64,000 nucleotides of DNA from Mesorhizobium qingshengii (GTDB lineage: Bacteria; Pseudomonadota; Alphaproteobacteria; Rhizobiales; Rhizobiaceae). Of the stretch, positions 44,122-52,393 are shown one piece after another. A program made the translations under genes and the position numbers. The stretch's first letter is position 1, and each line of letters starts with the position of its first letter. The notes beneath the pieces are model-generated. The model searched no databases and had not been told where the DNA came from. It saw only the letters and a list, made by a program, of their open reading frames with translations. The stretch spans positions 124,001 to 188,000 of the forward strand of contig NZ_FMXM01000013.1 in assembly GCF_900103325.1 (NCBI RefSeq). Reading direction: 5' to 3'.

Positions 44122-44871
44122 ATGACCAAGCACGTTACGATGAAGACCCCGCCGATCGTTTCACGGCAGGCGTGGGAGGCGGCACGCGAAGAACTGCTGG
44201 TGAAGGAGAAGGCGACGCTGCGCGCCAAGGACGCGCTGGCCGCCGAGCGCCGGCGCATCCCATGGATGGAAGTGGACAAGGCCTATATATTCGAGGGCCC
44301 CAATGGCAAGGCGAGCCTGCTCGACCTGTTCGAGGGCCGCCGCCAGCTGATCGTCTACCGCGCCTTCTTCGAGCCGGGCGTCTATGGCTGGCCGGACCAC
44401 GCCTGCCGCGGCTGCTCGCTCGGCGCTGACCAGGTCGGCCACCTCGCCCATCTCAACGCCCGCGACACCACGCTCGTCTACGCCTCGCGTGCACCGCAGG
44501 CCGACATCGTGCGGCTGAAGAAGCGCATGGGCTGGGAGATGCCCTGGTACACAATCACCGACAGCTTCGACAAGGACTTCGGCGTCGACGAATGGCACGG
44601 CCACAACGTCTTCTTCCGCGACGGCGACCGCATCTTCCGCACCTACTTCATCAACAGCCGCGGCGACGAGGCGATGGGCACGGTCTGGAGCTATCTCGAC
44701 GCCACGCCGCTCGGCCGCCAGGAGCTCTGGGAGGATTCGCCCGAAGGCTATCCGCAGACCCCACTCTACTCGTGGTGGAACTGGCACGACAATTACGACG
44801 CCGGCCACGACAAGAAATGGGCCGAGGTGTCGGCTGCCGGCGAGGCCGCGTTCCGGGACAAGGGCGAGTAA
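44122..44871 (+). CDS. DUF899 thioredoxin-like protein
   Basis: A 249-residue thioredoxin-fold protein of the DUF899 family. The characteristic LLDLFEGRRQLIVYRAFFEP is followed by a Cys pair in ACRGCSLGADQVGHLAHL, and the C-terminal WNWHDNYD is conserved. The redox role is not established; members often sit beside regulators and respond to stress. AAGGAGACGACCA precedes the ATG. It is probably controlled by the divergent HTH protein through the repeated element. Confidence 0.88.
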   Translation: MTKHVTMKTPPIVSRQAWEAAREELLVKEKATLRAKDALAAERRRIPWMEVDKAYIFEGPNGKASLLDLFEGRRQLIVYRAFFEPGVYGWPDHACRGCSLGADQVGHLAHLNARDTTLVYASRAPQADIVRLKKRMGWEMPWYTITDSFDKDFGVDEWHGHNVFFRDGDRIFRTYFINSRGDEAMGTVWSYLDATPLGRQELWEDSPEGYPQTPLYSWWNWHDNYDAGHDKKWAEVSAAGEAAFRDKGE

Positions 44872-45149
44872 GAAGGACTGGCGAAAGGCTGGCGTCCCCC
44901 ATCCAGCTTGGTTTCCTCTCCCTCACGAAGTGGGGGGTCCGAAGGACGGGCGAGACCCGTGGCTCGCCCCGGCATGGTGGCTCGGCGAAGCCGAGACGGA
45001 GTGGGGGCCGCGCCTTACCAAAGCCCGCACTCCGGCCGCTACGCGGCCACCTCTCCCCCGCCTTTGGCGAGGGAGAGGAACCCAAGTCCTGCTCTCGGCT
45101 CGCTACGACCATCAAAGGAACCCGCTATGACCATCAAAGGAAAAAGACC
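44872..45149. other. Intergenic stretch with a doubled ribosome-site segment
   Basis: No gene is supported. Near its right end the words GACCATCAAAGGA occur twice (about 45108-45120 and 45128-45140), a small tandem duplication that also duplicates the ribosome site for the next gene. Confidence 0.5.
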
Positions 45150-45404
45150 ATGAGCGACATCCACACAAGCGCCGGCGGCACGACCCCCGAAAATACCATC
45201 CGAGGCATCGCCGACTGGCTGTGCCTCGCGGCAGCACCCACCTTCGCCGTGATGGCGCTGCTCTCCTGTCTTCAGGGTGGCGAGGCTGCCATGCTGTGCA
45301 TGGGCGCCAATGCCTCGCCGCTCACCGGCATGGTGGCGATGTATCTCCTGATGAGTGCCTTCCACCTGGCGCCCTGGCTGCGGGTGATTTCCGGCCGGCA
45401 ATAG
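45150..45404 (+). CDS. Small two-helix membrane protein
   Basis: An 84-residue protein with two hydrophobic segments (WLCLAAAPTFAVMALLSCLQ and GMVAMYLLMSAFHLAPWL) joined by a short loop. AAAGGAAAAAGACC precedes the ATG. No family recognised; location suggests co-transcription with the DUF899 gene or independent expression. Confidence 0.65.
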   Translation: MSDIHTSAGGTTPENTIRGIADWLCLAAAPTFAVMALLSCLQGGEAAMLCMGANASPLTGMVAMYLLMSAFHLAPWLRVISGRQ

Positions 45405-45557
45405 CGGCCGGGGCACTGGCGCCATCCGATCCGGCAAGAATCCATCAGCAACAGCTAATTGACAGTCTGGAAGAAACGGCGCTGACTGGAATGCAGAGGT
45501 GGATCGCAGCATCAGGCGGGCGACATCGACCGCCGGCTTCACCTTGGGGAGGACGCC

Positions 45558-45830
45558 ATGCCAACAGTCATTGGCCATCACGACATTACGAAAGATAGCA
45601 AGCACTGGCTCGGTTCACCCAAGCGCAAGGAGCTTTTCGGCTCGCTTGGGATCACCAACATCCGCACGTTCGTCGATCCGCAGAACCCGAAACGGGTGGC
45701 CGTGATGATGGACGTTCCGGACATGGACAAGATGGCCGCGCTGATGCAGACCAAGGCAGCCGCCGACGCGATGGCCCACGATGGCGTGGTGCCGGAATCG
45801 CTGGTGATCCTGGTCGAAGAGAAGGGATAG
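45558..45830 (+). CDS. Small monooxygenase-like (dimeric alpha/beta barrel) protein
   Basis: A 90-residue protein starting MPTVIGHHDITKDSKHWLGS. The pattern RTFVDPQNPKRVAVMMDVPD then PESLVILVEE resembles the protein at 17831. No enzyme residues are visible. GGGAGGACGCC precedes the ATG. It may be a stress-linked small protein; no function is claimed. Confidence 0.75.
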   Translation: MPTVIGHHDITKDSKHWLGSPKRKELFGSLGITNIRTFVDPQNPKRVAVMMDVPDMDKMAALMQTKAAADAMAHDGVVPESLVILVEEKG

Positions 45831-45864
45831 CTGCTCCGGCTCGCTGTTTGCCTATTCGGTCGAC

Positions 45865-46722
45865 CTAATGCAGATGCCTGAGCTTGTCGGGGTTGCGCAT
45901 CACATAGATTGCCGCGACCTTTCCGTTCTCGATTTCGAGCGCGGTCGTTTGCAGTTCGCCATCGGCTTCCAGCGTGATGAAGCCGGGCAATCCGTTGACG
46001 AAACCAAGGCGGACGAGTTTTGAGCCGTTCTCCTGGAGCCAGGCCGCCACACGCTCATATTGGGTCATGACGGCATCGTAGCCCAGGACCACTTCCATGG
46101 CTGCCGGACGCTTGCCACCGCCATCGGCATGGGCGCTGACATCGGCCGTCAACATCGCTCCAAGCGCCTTCATGTCGCCACCGCGCGAGGCGGCGAAAAA
46201 GGCCTCGGCAAGCGCGAGGCCTTGCTGCTTTTCCACCTTGAAACGAGGCCGCGCCTCGCGGACATGGGTGCGCGCGCGGGCAGCGAGCTGGCGACACGCG
46301 GCGGGTTCGCGCTGGATGGCGGCCGCGACCTCCTCAAATCCCAGCCCGAACACATCGTGCAGCAGGAAGGCTGCCCGTTCGAGCGGAGAAAGACGCTCCA
46401 GCATAAGCAGCAGTGGCAAGGTAACGTCTTCCTGGTCGTCCTCTTCCACGACGGGATCGGGAAGCCAGGGACCGACGTAGCTTTCGCGCTGGCGTCGAGC
46501 GGATTTGAGCTGGTCGAGGCAGAGCCGCGTGACCGTGCGGCGCAGGAACGCCTCGGGCTCGCGCACCTCGCCGCGGTCGGTCCTCATCCAGCGGATGAAG
46601 GCCTCGTGCACCATGTCTTCGGCGTCCGCCACGGAGCCGAGCATGCGGTAGGCAATACGCATGAGCTTTGGACGCAGCGGCTCGAAATTCGCTGCTGCGT
46701 CCTCGGATCCGGCATTCGCCAT
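45865..46722 (-). CDS. ECF41-type RNA polymerase sigma factor
   Basis: A 285-residue sigma factor. Region 2 is KLMRIAYRMLGSVADAEDMV, region 4 LERAAFLLHDVFGLGFEEVA. A C-terminal SnoaL-like domain of about 110 residues carries the ECF41 hallmarks DGGGK and NPDKL. In this family that domain replaces a separate anti-sigma factor. The ATG at 46720-46722 overlaps the stop of the carboxymuconolactone decarboxylase-like gene, the usual ECF41 partner. Its own promoter type lies at 47228-47254. Confidence 0.94.
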   Translation of the reverse strand: MANAGSEDAAANFEPLRPKLMRIAYRMLGSVADAEDMVHEAFIRWMRTDRGEVREPEAFLRRTVTRLCLDQLKSARRQRESYVGPWLPDPVVEEDDQEDVTLPLLLMLERLSPLERAAFLLHDVFGLGFEEVAAAIQREPAACRQLAARARTHVREARPRFKVEKQQGLALAEAFFAASRGGDMKALGAMLTADVSAHADGGGKRPAAMEVVLGYDAVMTQYERVAAWLQENGSKLVRLGFVNGLPGFITLEADGELQTTALEIENGKVAAIYVMRNPDKLRHLH

Positions 46723-47195
46723 CAAGCGGCGGCCGCCTTGGCAGCAGACCTTATCGCCGCCGGATCGGCCCAGCCACCGAAACCAACCGCGAGGCGGTTG
46801 TAGCCGTTGATGACATTGATCATCAACGTCAGCTTGACCTGCTCTTCCGGCGTGAACTCGGCCTTCAGGGCTTCATAGGCACTTTCGTGCGCATGTCCTT
46901 CGCAGAGCCGCGTCAGCGCCTCCGTCCAGCCGAGCGCGGCGCGTTCACGATCGGTATAGCAAGGGGCCTCGCGCCAGGCCGACAGCAAATAGATGCGCTG
47001 CTCGGTTTCTCCATCTTCGCGCGCAAACACGGTGTGCATGTTGAGGCAGTTGGCGCAGCCGTTGATCTGGGACGCACGAATCTTCACCAGTTCGCTCAGG
47101 CTGGGCTCGAGGCTGGAGGAAATGGCAAAGGATGCGCGTTGCCATTCCTTCATCAGCGAGGGGGCAGCGGCGAAGAGATCAAGTTTGGCGGTCAT
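46722..47195 (-). CDS. Carboxymuconolactone decarboxylase/AhpD-like protein
   Basis: A 157-residue AhpD-like protein. The CMD motif RASQINGCANCLNMHTVFAR carries the Cys-x-x-Cys pair and His. Such proteins have peroxidase-like or redox roles and are the standard neighbours and targets of ECF41 sigma factors. GAAGGAAGCCAATC precedes the ATG at 47193-47195. It is the first gene of a two-gene operon. Confidence 0.93.
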   Translation of the reverse strand: MTAKLDLFAAAPSLMKEWQRASFAISSSLEPSLSELVKIRASQINGCANCLNMHTVFAREDGETEQRIYLLSAWREAPCYTDRERAALGWTEALTRLCEGHAHESAYEALKAEFTPEEQVKLTLMINVINGYNRLAVGFGGWADPAAIRSAAKAAAA

Positions 47196-47227
47196 GATTG
47201 GCTTCCTTCTGTTGGTTCCGGCATCAT

Positions 47228-47254
47228 GACGAGGCAGCGTCCGCCAATGTGACA
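47228..47254 (-). promoter_or_regulatory. ECF41-dependent promoter
   Basis: Read on the minus strand: TGTCACA (47254-47248), a 16-nt spacer, then CGTC (47231-47228). This equals the described ECF41 target consensus TGTCACA-N16-CGTC exactly. It lies 33 bases upstream of the AhpD-like gene, so the operon is probably autoregulated by its own sigma factor. Confidence 0.85.
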
Positions 47255-47289
47255 TACACACCAAGGTTTTTTGATGCCTTTCGCCCGGC

Positions 47290-47691
47290 TCAACCTCCCT
47301 GGGCGGGCTTGGCGTTGACAGTTTTCAGGGCGGTCAGGAGATAGTCTTGCATGGTCGCCTGGAGGTTGGTCGTGGCGGTGCGCACCGCAGCCATCGCGTC
47401 CTTCACCGCCGCTTCGTCAAAGGGCGTGGCCTTTTGCGCCGCCGCCAGATTGGCGCGTGCGGTGCGCAATTCGCGCAGCGCCTGGAAGGTACGCGCGCGG
47501 TTTTCGCGCAGGACGCCACGGAATTCCTTCCTTACCTCGGGCGGATAGCTGCTGGCGATCTCCGACAGCAGCACGCGCGCCGCCGCGCCCTGCCGCAGGC
47601 CATGCATGGCATAGCCGACCAGGAAGAAATTGACGGCGAGCGAAAGGGCGAGCAGCACCAGCGTCGCCGTCCATAGCCAGGAGCGCCTCAA
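47290..47691 (-). CDS. Periplasmic metal-sensor/CpxP-like protein
   Basis: A 133-residue protein anchored by one N-terminal helix (WTATLVLLALSLAVNFFLVG). Its helical periplasmic part (ENRARTFQALRELRTARANL) resembles CnrX/CpxP/Metal_resist proteins, which sense metals or envelope damage. The TTG at 47691 overlaps the upstream stop and has AGAGGAGG before it, a strong site. It closes a three-gene operon with an ECF sigma factor. Confidence 0.8.
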   Translation of the reverse strand: MRRSWLWTATLVLLALSLAVNFFLVGYAMHGLRQGAAARVLLSEIASSYPPEVRKEFRGVLRENRARTFQALRELRTARANLAAAQKATPFDEAAVKDAMAAVRTATTNLQATMQDYLLTALKTVNAKPAQGG

Positions 47692-48134
47692 AGCGAATCC
47701 TCCTCTGCTGGATCGGCCGCGATGTCGGCCCCGCCATTGCCGGAGAGTCGCGCCCCGGACGCCAGCGCCAGAAGTTCCGAATCCTGCAGATCATCCTGCA
47801 GCCGCGCCGCCTGGTAGCCCGCCAGCGTCACCGCGACGAGAATGGCGGCGGCACAGGCGGCCAGCCCTGCCGGCGCCAGCAGGAAGCGCGGCAGCAAGGA
47901 CGAGCGCGTCGAGCCGCTGTCGATGCGGGCCAGCACCTTGCGCGCCAGCGCCTGGTCGTCGCCTTCGATCAGCGTCGCTTCAAGCACAAGCCGGTCGAGC
48001 GCGGCGTCCGGATCGTCCTCAGGCCCCGCCCCGCCCGCCATGAAGGCCAGCGCCTGCTGCCGGAAGGGCGCCGGCCATGCCTCGACGGTGTCGCCGAAGC
48101 GGCGCCGGTTTCGTTCGAATTCGTCCCGTGTCAT
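47688..48134 (-). CDS. Putative anti-sigma membrane protein
   Basis: A 148-residue protein with a cytoplasmic N-terminal half (MTRDEFERNRRRFGDTVEAW) and one membrane helix (LAACAAAILVAVTLAGY). Gene order (ECF sigma, this protein, periplasmic sensor) mirrors CnrH/CnrY/CnrX logic, so it is probably the anti-sigma factor. It overlaps the sigma gene by 4 bp. No zinc-binding HxxxCxxC motif is visible. Confidence 0.75.
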   Translation of the reverse strand: MTRDEFERNRRRFGDTVEAWPAPFRQQALAFMAGGAGPEDDPDAALDRLVLEATLIEGDDQALARKVLARIDSGSTRSSLLPRFLLAPAGLAACAAAILVAVTLAGYQAARLQDDLQDSELLALASGARLSGNGGADIAADPAEEDSL

Positions 48135-48757
48135 GAGGACTTCCTTTCGCGGCCCGCGGCCGCCATTGCCAAATGATCCCTGAGTGCGCGCCGGCCACGG
48201 ACGAGCAGTTGCTCGGCCGAACCGACGCTGCCGCCCATCACCTCGGCGATCGCCGCGATGTCGAGGTCGCCGACGGCCCTGAGCAGCACCGCCATGCGCT
48301 GCCGCTCCGGCAGGCGCGAGAGGCCGTCGCGGACGATCGCCAGTTCCTGCCGCGCCGCTGTCGTCGCCTCGGCGTCGGCCTCCGGCGAGGCGACTTCATC
48401 CCTGATGTCGTCGAGACCGATGAAGCTGCGCAACGCCCTGCGCCGGCGCTGGTCGATGCAGCGATTGGCGGTGATCCGGTACAGCCAGGTCGAGGCACGC
48501 GCCCTGGCGGGATCAAACCGAGCGGCCTGTTTCCAGACGGTCACGAACACCTCCTGCACCACATCCTCGGCGTCGCCGGCATTGCCGAGATAGCGCGCGG
48601 CAAACACCCGCAGGCCGTTGCCATGGCGGGCGATGAGCTCGGACAATGCGCCCTGGCTGCCCGCCGCGATGCGCGCCAGAAGGTCGTCGTCGCCACGGGA
48701 CCCCTCATGCGACACGGCGGCAGGCACCTGTCGGCTTGGCGAATCCGAAATTCGCAT
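48131..48757 (-). CDS. ECF RNA polymerase sigma factor
   Basis: A 208-residue sigma factor. Region 2 (FAARYLGNAGDAEDVVQEVF) and region 4 (LSRLPERQRMAVLLRAVGD then MGGSVGSAEQLLVRGR) are complete. It likely controls a metal or envelope stress response with the two genes downstream. The chosen start at 48757 lies within a 13-bp inverted repeat, and its ribosome site is weak. Confidence 0.92.
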   Translation of the reverse strand: MRISDSPSRQVPAAVSHEGSRGDDDLLARIAAGSQGALSELIARHGNGLRVFAARYLGNAGDAEDVVQEVFVTVWKQAARFDPARARASTWLYRITANRCIDQRRRRALRSFIGLDDIRDEVASPEADAEATTAARQELAIVRDGLSRLPERQRMAVLLRAVGDLDIAAIAEVMGGSVGSAEQLLVRGRRALRDHLAMAAAGRERKSS

Positions 48758-48790
48758 CGATCCGGATCAGCGCAAGGGCGAATTTCGGAT
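48743..48790. promoter_or_regulatory. Inverted repeat over the ECF start codon
   Basis: ATCCGAAATTCGC at 48743-48755 and GCGAATTTCGGAT at 48778-48790 are perfect complements, 22 bases apart. In the ECF mRNA the second arm is the first codons and the first arm the leader, so a hairpin could hide the start. A DNA operator is the alternative. Confidence 0.5.
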
Positions 48791-48811
48791 GCAAATCCAT
48801 CACACCAGATG

Positions 48812-49195
48812 TCAGCGGCGCCAGCGTCGGAAGCCGTGGACCGTGTTGCCGTTCGGGCCTGTGAAACTGCCAGCCGAACGGCCACGGAACGGTCCACGCG
48901 CCGACACCCGCTCTCCGGAGAAGGACTGCCCGTCCGGTCCGGTTCCAGAATAGCTTCTGGCGCAGCGGTCAACAACGCCTCCGACGCATTTGGAGCTCGA
49001 CGTATAGGTGCCGCCATTGGGGCCGGTGCGGGTGGTCGAGCCGGTATGGATGTTGCCGTCCTTGCTGACGCTGCGGCTGATCTCGCCGCCATGCGCCGTC
49101 GGCCGTTTCCATTCCTCGGCGGCGGCTGGCGAGGCAGCCGACCAGACGAGCATCGCGCCAAGGCAGAGCAAAGGGAATTTGGCTGAAGAGAGCAT
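48812..49195 (-). CDS. Exported Gly/Ser/Thr-rich hypothetical protein
   Basis: A 127-residue protein with signal peptide LCLGAMLVWSAASPAAA. The mature part is made of repeated short units rich in Gly, Thr and Ser (GSTTRTGPNGGTYTSSS; SYSGTGPDGQSFSG; GSFTGPNGNTVHG), probably beta-structured. AGGAGTACAGA precedes the ATG at 49193-49195. Function unknown. Confidence 0.75.
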   Translation of the reverse strand: MLSSAKFPLLCLGAMLVWSAASPAAAEEWKRPTAHGGEISRSVSKDGNIHTGSTTRTGPNGGTYTSSSKCVGGVVDRCARSYSGTGPDGQSFSGERVSARGPFRGRSAGSFTGPNGNTVHGFRRWRR

Positions 49196-49235
49196 TCTGT
49201 ACTCCTGGTTGATAGGGAATGATCGCCATGGATCG

Positions 49236-49669
49236 TCAGTTGGCACGCTCGGCGATCAGCTTGCGGACCGACGCGATCTCGTCGGCCGAGAGCTTGCCGT
49301 CGCCATTGCGGTCGGCGAGGTCGAACAGCGGCATGCTGCTGGCGAACTCCTGGTCGGAGACCTTGCCGTCGCCATTCGTGTCCAGGCGCCGCCAGCGGTT
49401 GCCGAGCCTGGCCTGCGCGGCATCTGCCCGATCCATGATGGCATCGCGGGCGCTTTCGATCTCCTTCTCGTCGATGACGCCGTCGCCATTGCGGTCGAGC
49501 TTCTTGAACAGGCGCTCGCGGCGGCCGTCATCTCGTCCTTCGAGATGGCACCGTCATCGTTGGTGTCGATGCGTTGCAACATGCGCTGACCCGGCATGTC
49601 TTGTGCCTGCGCGGCGGAAAGCGGTGCGAGCCCCAGAAGCAGGGCCGCGACAAGTGCTGAGCGTTTCAT
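49236..49669 (-). pseudogene. Frameshifted EF-hand protein gene
   Basis: The gene begins with a signal peptide (MKRSALVAALLLGLAPLSAA) and an EF-hand (QRIDTNDDGAISKDEM). Near 49520 the EF-hand frame jumps by one base. The rest continues in another frame with two clear EF-hands (RLDTNGDGKVSDQEF and ADRNGDGKLSADEI). One missing C in the CGC at about 49520 explains it. It is either a real recent pseudogene or a sequencing error. Confidence 0.8.
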
Positions 49670-49914
49670 GATGATGGTCCTTTCGTTGTCAGGTCGCGGG
49701 GGCGACTGCTGACCGATACGCAGGAAGCGCCCTGCCCCTACGCCCGGCGCGAAAGATTCTTTGCCGAAGCCGCCAATCCGTGAGGCCGGCGGTTTGCGCC
49801 GGCTACGCCCTCAAAAAAGTCACCGCGCGCCGCGTAGGGGCGGACGAGGCGCTGCGTAGAAGGCGCTGCAAGGACGGCCCGCGGCGGGTCGTCCAACCCA
49901 ATGCGGAGACCAAC

Positions 49915-50340
49915 ATGAACAAGATCGTCATGGCCTTTGCCGGCTTGCTGCTTGGCGCGGGAAGCCCCTGTGCGGCGGATGGCGGCGGCGCCCGGGAACT
50001 CTTCCGGCGCATCGACACCAACGGCGACCGCAAGCTCGAATTCAGCGAGATCCAGGCGGTGCGGGCGCAGATGTTCGATCGGATGGATGCCAACCACAAC
50101 GGCCTGCTCGATGCGGGCGAGGTGCGCGCGGCCGTGGAGCAGGTTAAGTCCAAGCGCGACTTCCAGGCCGCGCAGTTCGCCGGCTTCCAGGCGCAAGCGG
50201 ACCGCATGGACCGCAATGGCGACGGAAAAATTTCGCGCGACGAGTTTGCCGCCTTCATTCCCGACCGGCTGCTGCGGGCGGACACGAACGGCGACGGCGG
50301 GCTTTCGATTTCCGAACTGCGGAGGCTCCGGCGCCAGTGA
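49915..50340 (+). CDS. Exported EF-hand calcium-binding protein
   Basis: A 141-residue protein. A short signal peptide (MNKIVMAFAGLLLGAGSPCA) is followed by four EF-hand-like loops: RRIDTNGDRKLEFSEI, DRMDANHNGLLDAGEV, DRMDRNGDGKISRDEF and RADTNGDGGLSISEL. It probably binds Ca2+ in the periplasm. GCGGAGACCAAC precedes the ATG. It is divergent from the frameshifted EF-hand gene. Confidence 0.88.
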   Translation: MNKIVMAFAGLLLGAGSPCAADGGGARELFRRIDTNGDRKLEFSEIQAVRAQMFDRMDANHNGLLDAGEVRAAVEQVKSKRDFQAAQFAGFQAQADRMDRNGDGKISRDEFAAFIPDRLLRADTNGDGGLSISELRRLRRQ

Positions 50341-50381
50341 TCCCCGAGACCTTCCACGCCACCCAACAAAGGAGAGAGATG

Positions 50382-50807
50382 ATGAAACGGACACTCACGG
50401 CGTTTTGCGGCCTGATGATTGGCGCCTCGGTGCTGGCCTCGCCGGCCGAGGCCTTGCCGGTCGTGCCGACCTCGGGTCCGGTATCGGCCACCACCGCACC
50501 GACGCCGGTCTGGTTCCGGCGCGGCTTCTACGTCGTCGGCGGCAGCTACTACTACAATGGCTACCGGGGCTATGTCCGCGTGCGGCCCGGCTATCGCTAC
50601 TACAATGGCTATTGGTTCCCCGCCGCCGCCTTTGCGGCCGGCGTCGCGGCGGCGACCGTGCCACCTTTGCCGCCACGTCCGGCCGCCCGCTTGGCCGCCG
50701 CGCATGTGCGCTGGTGTTACGAGCGCTACGTCTCCTACCGCGCCTGGGACAACAGCTACCAGCCCTACAACGGACCTCGCCAGCAGTGCTGGTCACCCTA
50801 CAGTTGA
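50382..50807 (+). CDS. BA14K-family exported protein
   Basis: A 141-residue protein. A signal peptide (LTAFCGLMIGASVLASPAEA) precedes Tyr/Gly repeats (GGSYYYNGYRGYVRVRPGYR) and the C-terminal BA14K signature WCYERYVSYRAWDNSYQPYN. BA14K proteins are Rhizobiales envelope-associated, with lectin-like activity reported in Brucella. The second ATG (50382) has the better spacing from GGAG. Confidence 0.85.
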   Translation: MKRTLTAFCGLMIGASVLASPAEALPVVPTSGPVSATTAPTPVWFRRGFYVVGGSYYYNGYRGYVRVRPGYRYYNGYWFPAAAFAAGVAAATVPPLPPRPAARLAAAHVRWCYERYVSYRAWDNSYQPYNGPRQQCWSPYS

Positions 50808-50815
50808 GGCGATGG

Positions 50816-50836
50816 AGGCTCTTCGCGGAGAGCCTT
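50816..50836. terminator. Bidirectional hairpin terminator candidate
   Basis: AGGCTCT-TCGCGG-AGAGCCT, a 7-bp stem, between the convergent BA14K and decarboxylase genes. The following T-run is only two bases, so efficiency is uncertain. Confidence 0.4.
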
Positions 50837-50896
50837 CCGCCCCTTCAACGCGGCACGGGGGACGACGTGATCCATGCCCGCGAGTGCGGCCATCGA

Positions 50897-52393
50897 TCAC
50901 CGACGACCAATCGACGATCCAGGAGGAAAACCGCCATCGGCAAGGTACCGGTTGAGCGTGCCCATGAACCCGTCGATGTCGGCCACCGTCGTGCGATGGT
51001 TGACGATGGCGCAGCGCACGACCAGCTCGCCGTTGATGGTTGTCCACGAAGGCGCGGCCAGGCCGGATTCCTGAAGATCCAGCACCAGGTTCCGGACAAA
51101 TTCGGAGTTCGCCCCGCGAATGCCGAAACACACGATGTTGAGCGCCACGGGCGCCTTCAATTCAAATGCCGGATGGCGGTGCAGGGCTTCGGCGAGATGG
51201 CGGGCGAGCATGCATGTGTGTGCGATAGAGTCACTGATACGGTCCGTCCCGAGCGCCTCGATCGTCATCCATGTTTTCAAGGCGCGGAACCCGCGCGACA
51301 GGTCAGGGCCAAGATCGCAGGGCCATGTTTCGCCGGCGGCAAGCCCGCGATTCGCTCGCTGCAGATAGGCGGCCGGCTGCGCGAACGCGCGCTTGTGGGC
51401 ATCGCCATCGCGCACCAGAAGGAACCCGGCATCGTAGGGAACCTGGCCCCATTTGTGAAAGTCGAGCGCCACCGATGCCGACTTTTCGATGCCCTTGAAC
51501 AATCCGCGCAGGGAATCGGACAGCACGGCGAGCGCACCGATGGCGCCATCGACATGAAACCAGAGTTTTTCCCTGGAAGCGACTTCGGCGATGTCGGCCA
51601 GCGGATCGATGGCCCCGGTGTTTACCGTTCCCGCGGTGCCGACGACCAGAAATGGCAAGCGCCCGTTGGCGCGGTCCTGTTCAATGGCCGCGCGCAACGC
51701 GCCAGGCAGCATCCTTCCGGCATCGTCGACCGCGATGGTCCGCAGATTTGCCGATCCGATGCCGGACAGCTGCATTGCCTGCGCGATGCAGGAATGCGCC
51801 TCGGTGGACGTATAGGCGACCAGTTGGCGGTCGCAGTCGCGCAGGCCGGTCTCGCGGACGGCCTGGCCCAGTGCCTCGGTCTTGGCGATCGTCAGCGCGA
51901 CGAAGTTTGCCATCGAGGATCCGGTGAGGAACAAGCCGCTCGCTCCACTGGGGTAGCCGAGCGCCTCGCTCATCCAGCGCACGATCTGCTGTTCGACCAC
52001 GAGACCGGCATGGTCGCGGCCGCCGCAATTCATGTTCAGGCCGCCCGTGACGATTTCCGCCACCATGCCGATCGGCGTGCCCGCGCCGTGAACCCAACCC
52101 ATGAATGACGGATGCAAATTGCCGGTTGCGAACGGCATGATGTGCGTGCGCACGTCATCGAGGACATCGCCCAGTTCGCGAGGTTCGCTCGGCAGCGGCC
52201 GGGTAAATCTTTCGCGCGTTTCATCGCTCGGCCGCTGCCACACCGGTCTCTGCCTGATCGTCTCGATGTGGGCGATCATGTCGTCCAGCATGCCATGCGC
52301 GACCGCGCGGAATTCATCCCAGTCCGCTGGATCGAGGCTGGTCTCGGCCGCGCTATCGGTAGCCGGGTCGCTCTGCTCGGTGGATCGCGGCAT
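50897..52393 (-). CDS. PLP-dependent group II (aromatic amino acid type) decarboxylase
   Basis: A 498-residue fold-type I PLP enzyme. HPSFMGWVHGAGTPIGMVAE is the conserved substrate region; cofactor residues are His200 (TSTEAHSC), Asp282 (HVDGA) and the Schiff-base Lys314 (ALDFHKWGQVPYD). Relatives decarboxylate aromatic or acidic amino acids. Its ATG overlaps the stop of the upstream PLP gene. It forms an operon with that gene and an ATP-grasp/peptidase fusion, suggesting an amine-containing product. Substrate unknown. Confidence 0.88.
   Translation of the reverse strand: MPRSTEQSDPATDSAAETSLDPADWDEFRAVAHGMLDDMIAHIETIRQRPVWQRPSDETRERFTRPLPSEPRELGDVLDDVRTHIMPFATGNLHPSFMGWVHGAGTPIGMVAEIVTGGLNMNCGGRDHAGLVVEQQIVRWMSEALGYPSGASGLFLTGSSMANFVALTIAKTEALGQAVRETGLRDCDRQLVAYTSTEAHSCIAQAMQLSGIGSANLRTIAVDDAGRMLPGALRAAIEQDRANGRLPFLVVGTAGTVNTGAIDPLADIAEVASREKLWFHVDGAIGALAVLSDSLRGLFKGIEKSASVALDFHKWGQVPYDAGFLLVRDGDAHKRAFAQPAAYLQRANRGLAAGETWPCDLGPDLSRGFRALKTWMTIEALGTDRISDSIAHTCMLARHLAEALHRHPAFELKAPVALNIVCFGIRGANSEFVRNLVLDLQESGLAAPSWTTINGELVVRCAIVNHRTTVADIDGFMGTLNRYLADGGFPPGSSIGRR

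Noticed and set aside
45127..45153. Eight-codon leader peptide (MTIKGKRP) before the small membrane protein
   Set aside because: It arises from a tandem duplication of the ribosome-site segment; no attenuator structure is visible.
49937..52108. 723-codon plus-strand open frame
   Set aside because: It runs through EF-hand and BA14K genes in a wrong frame and then antisense to the decarboxylase; no domain is recognisable.
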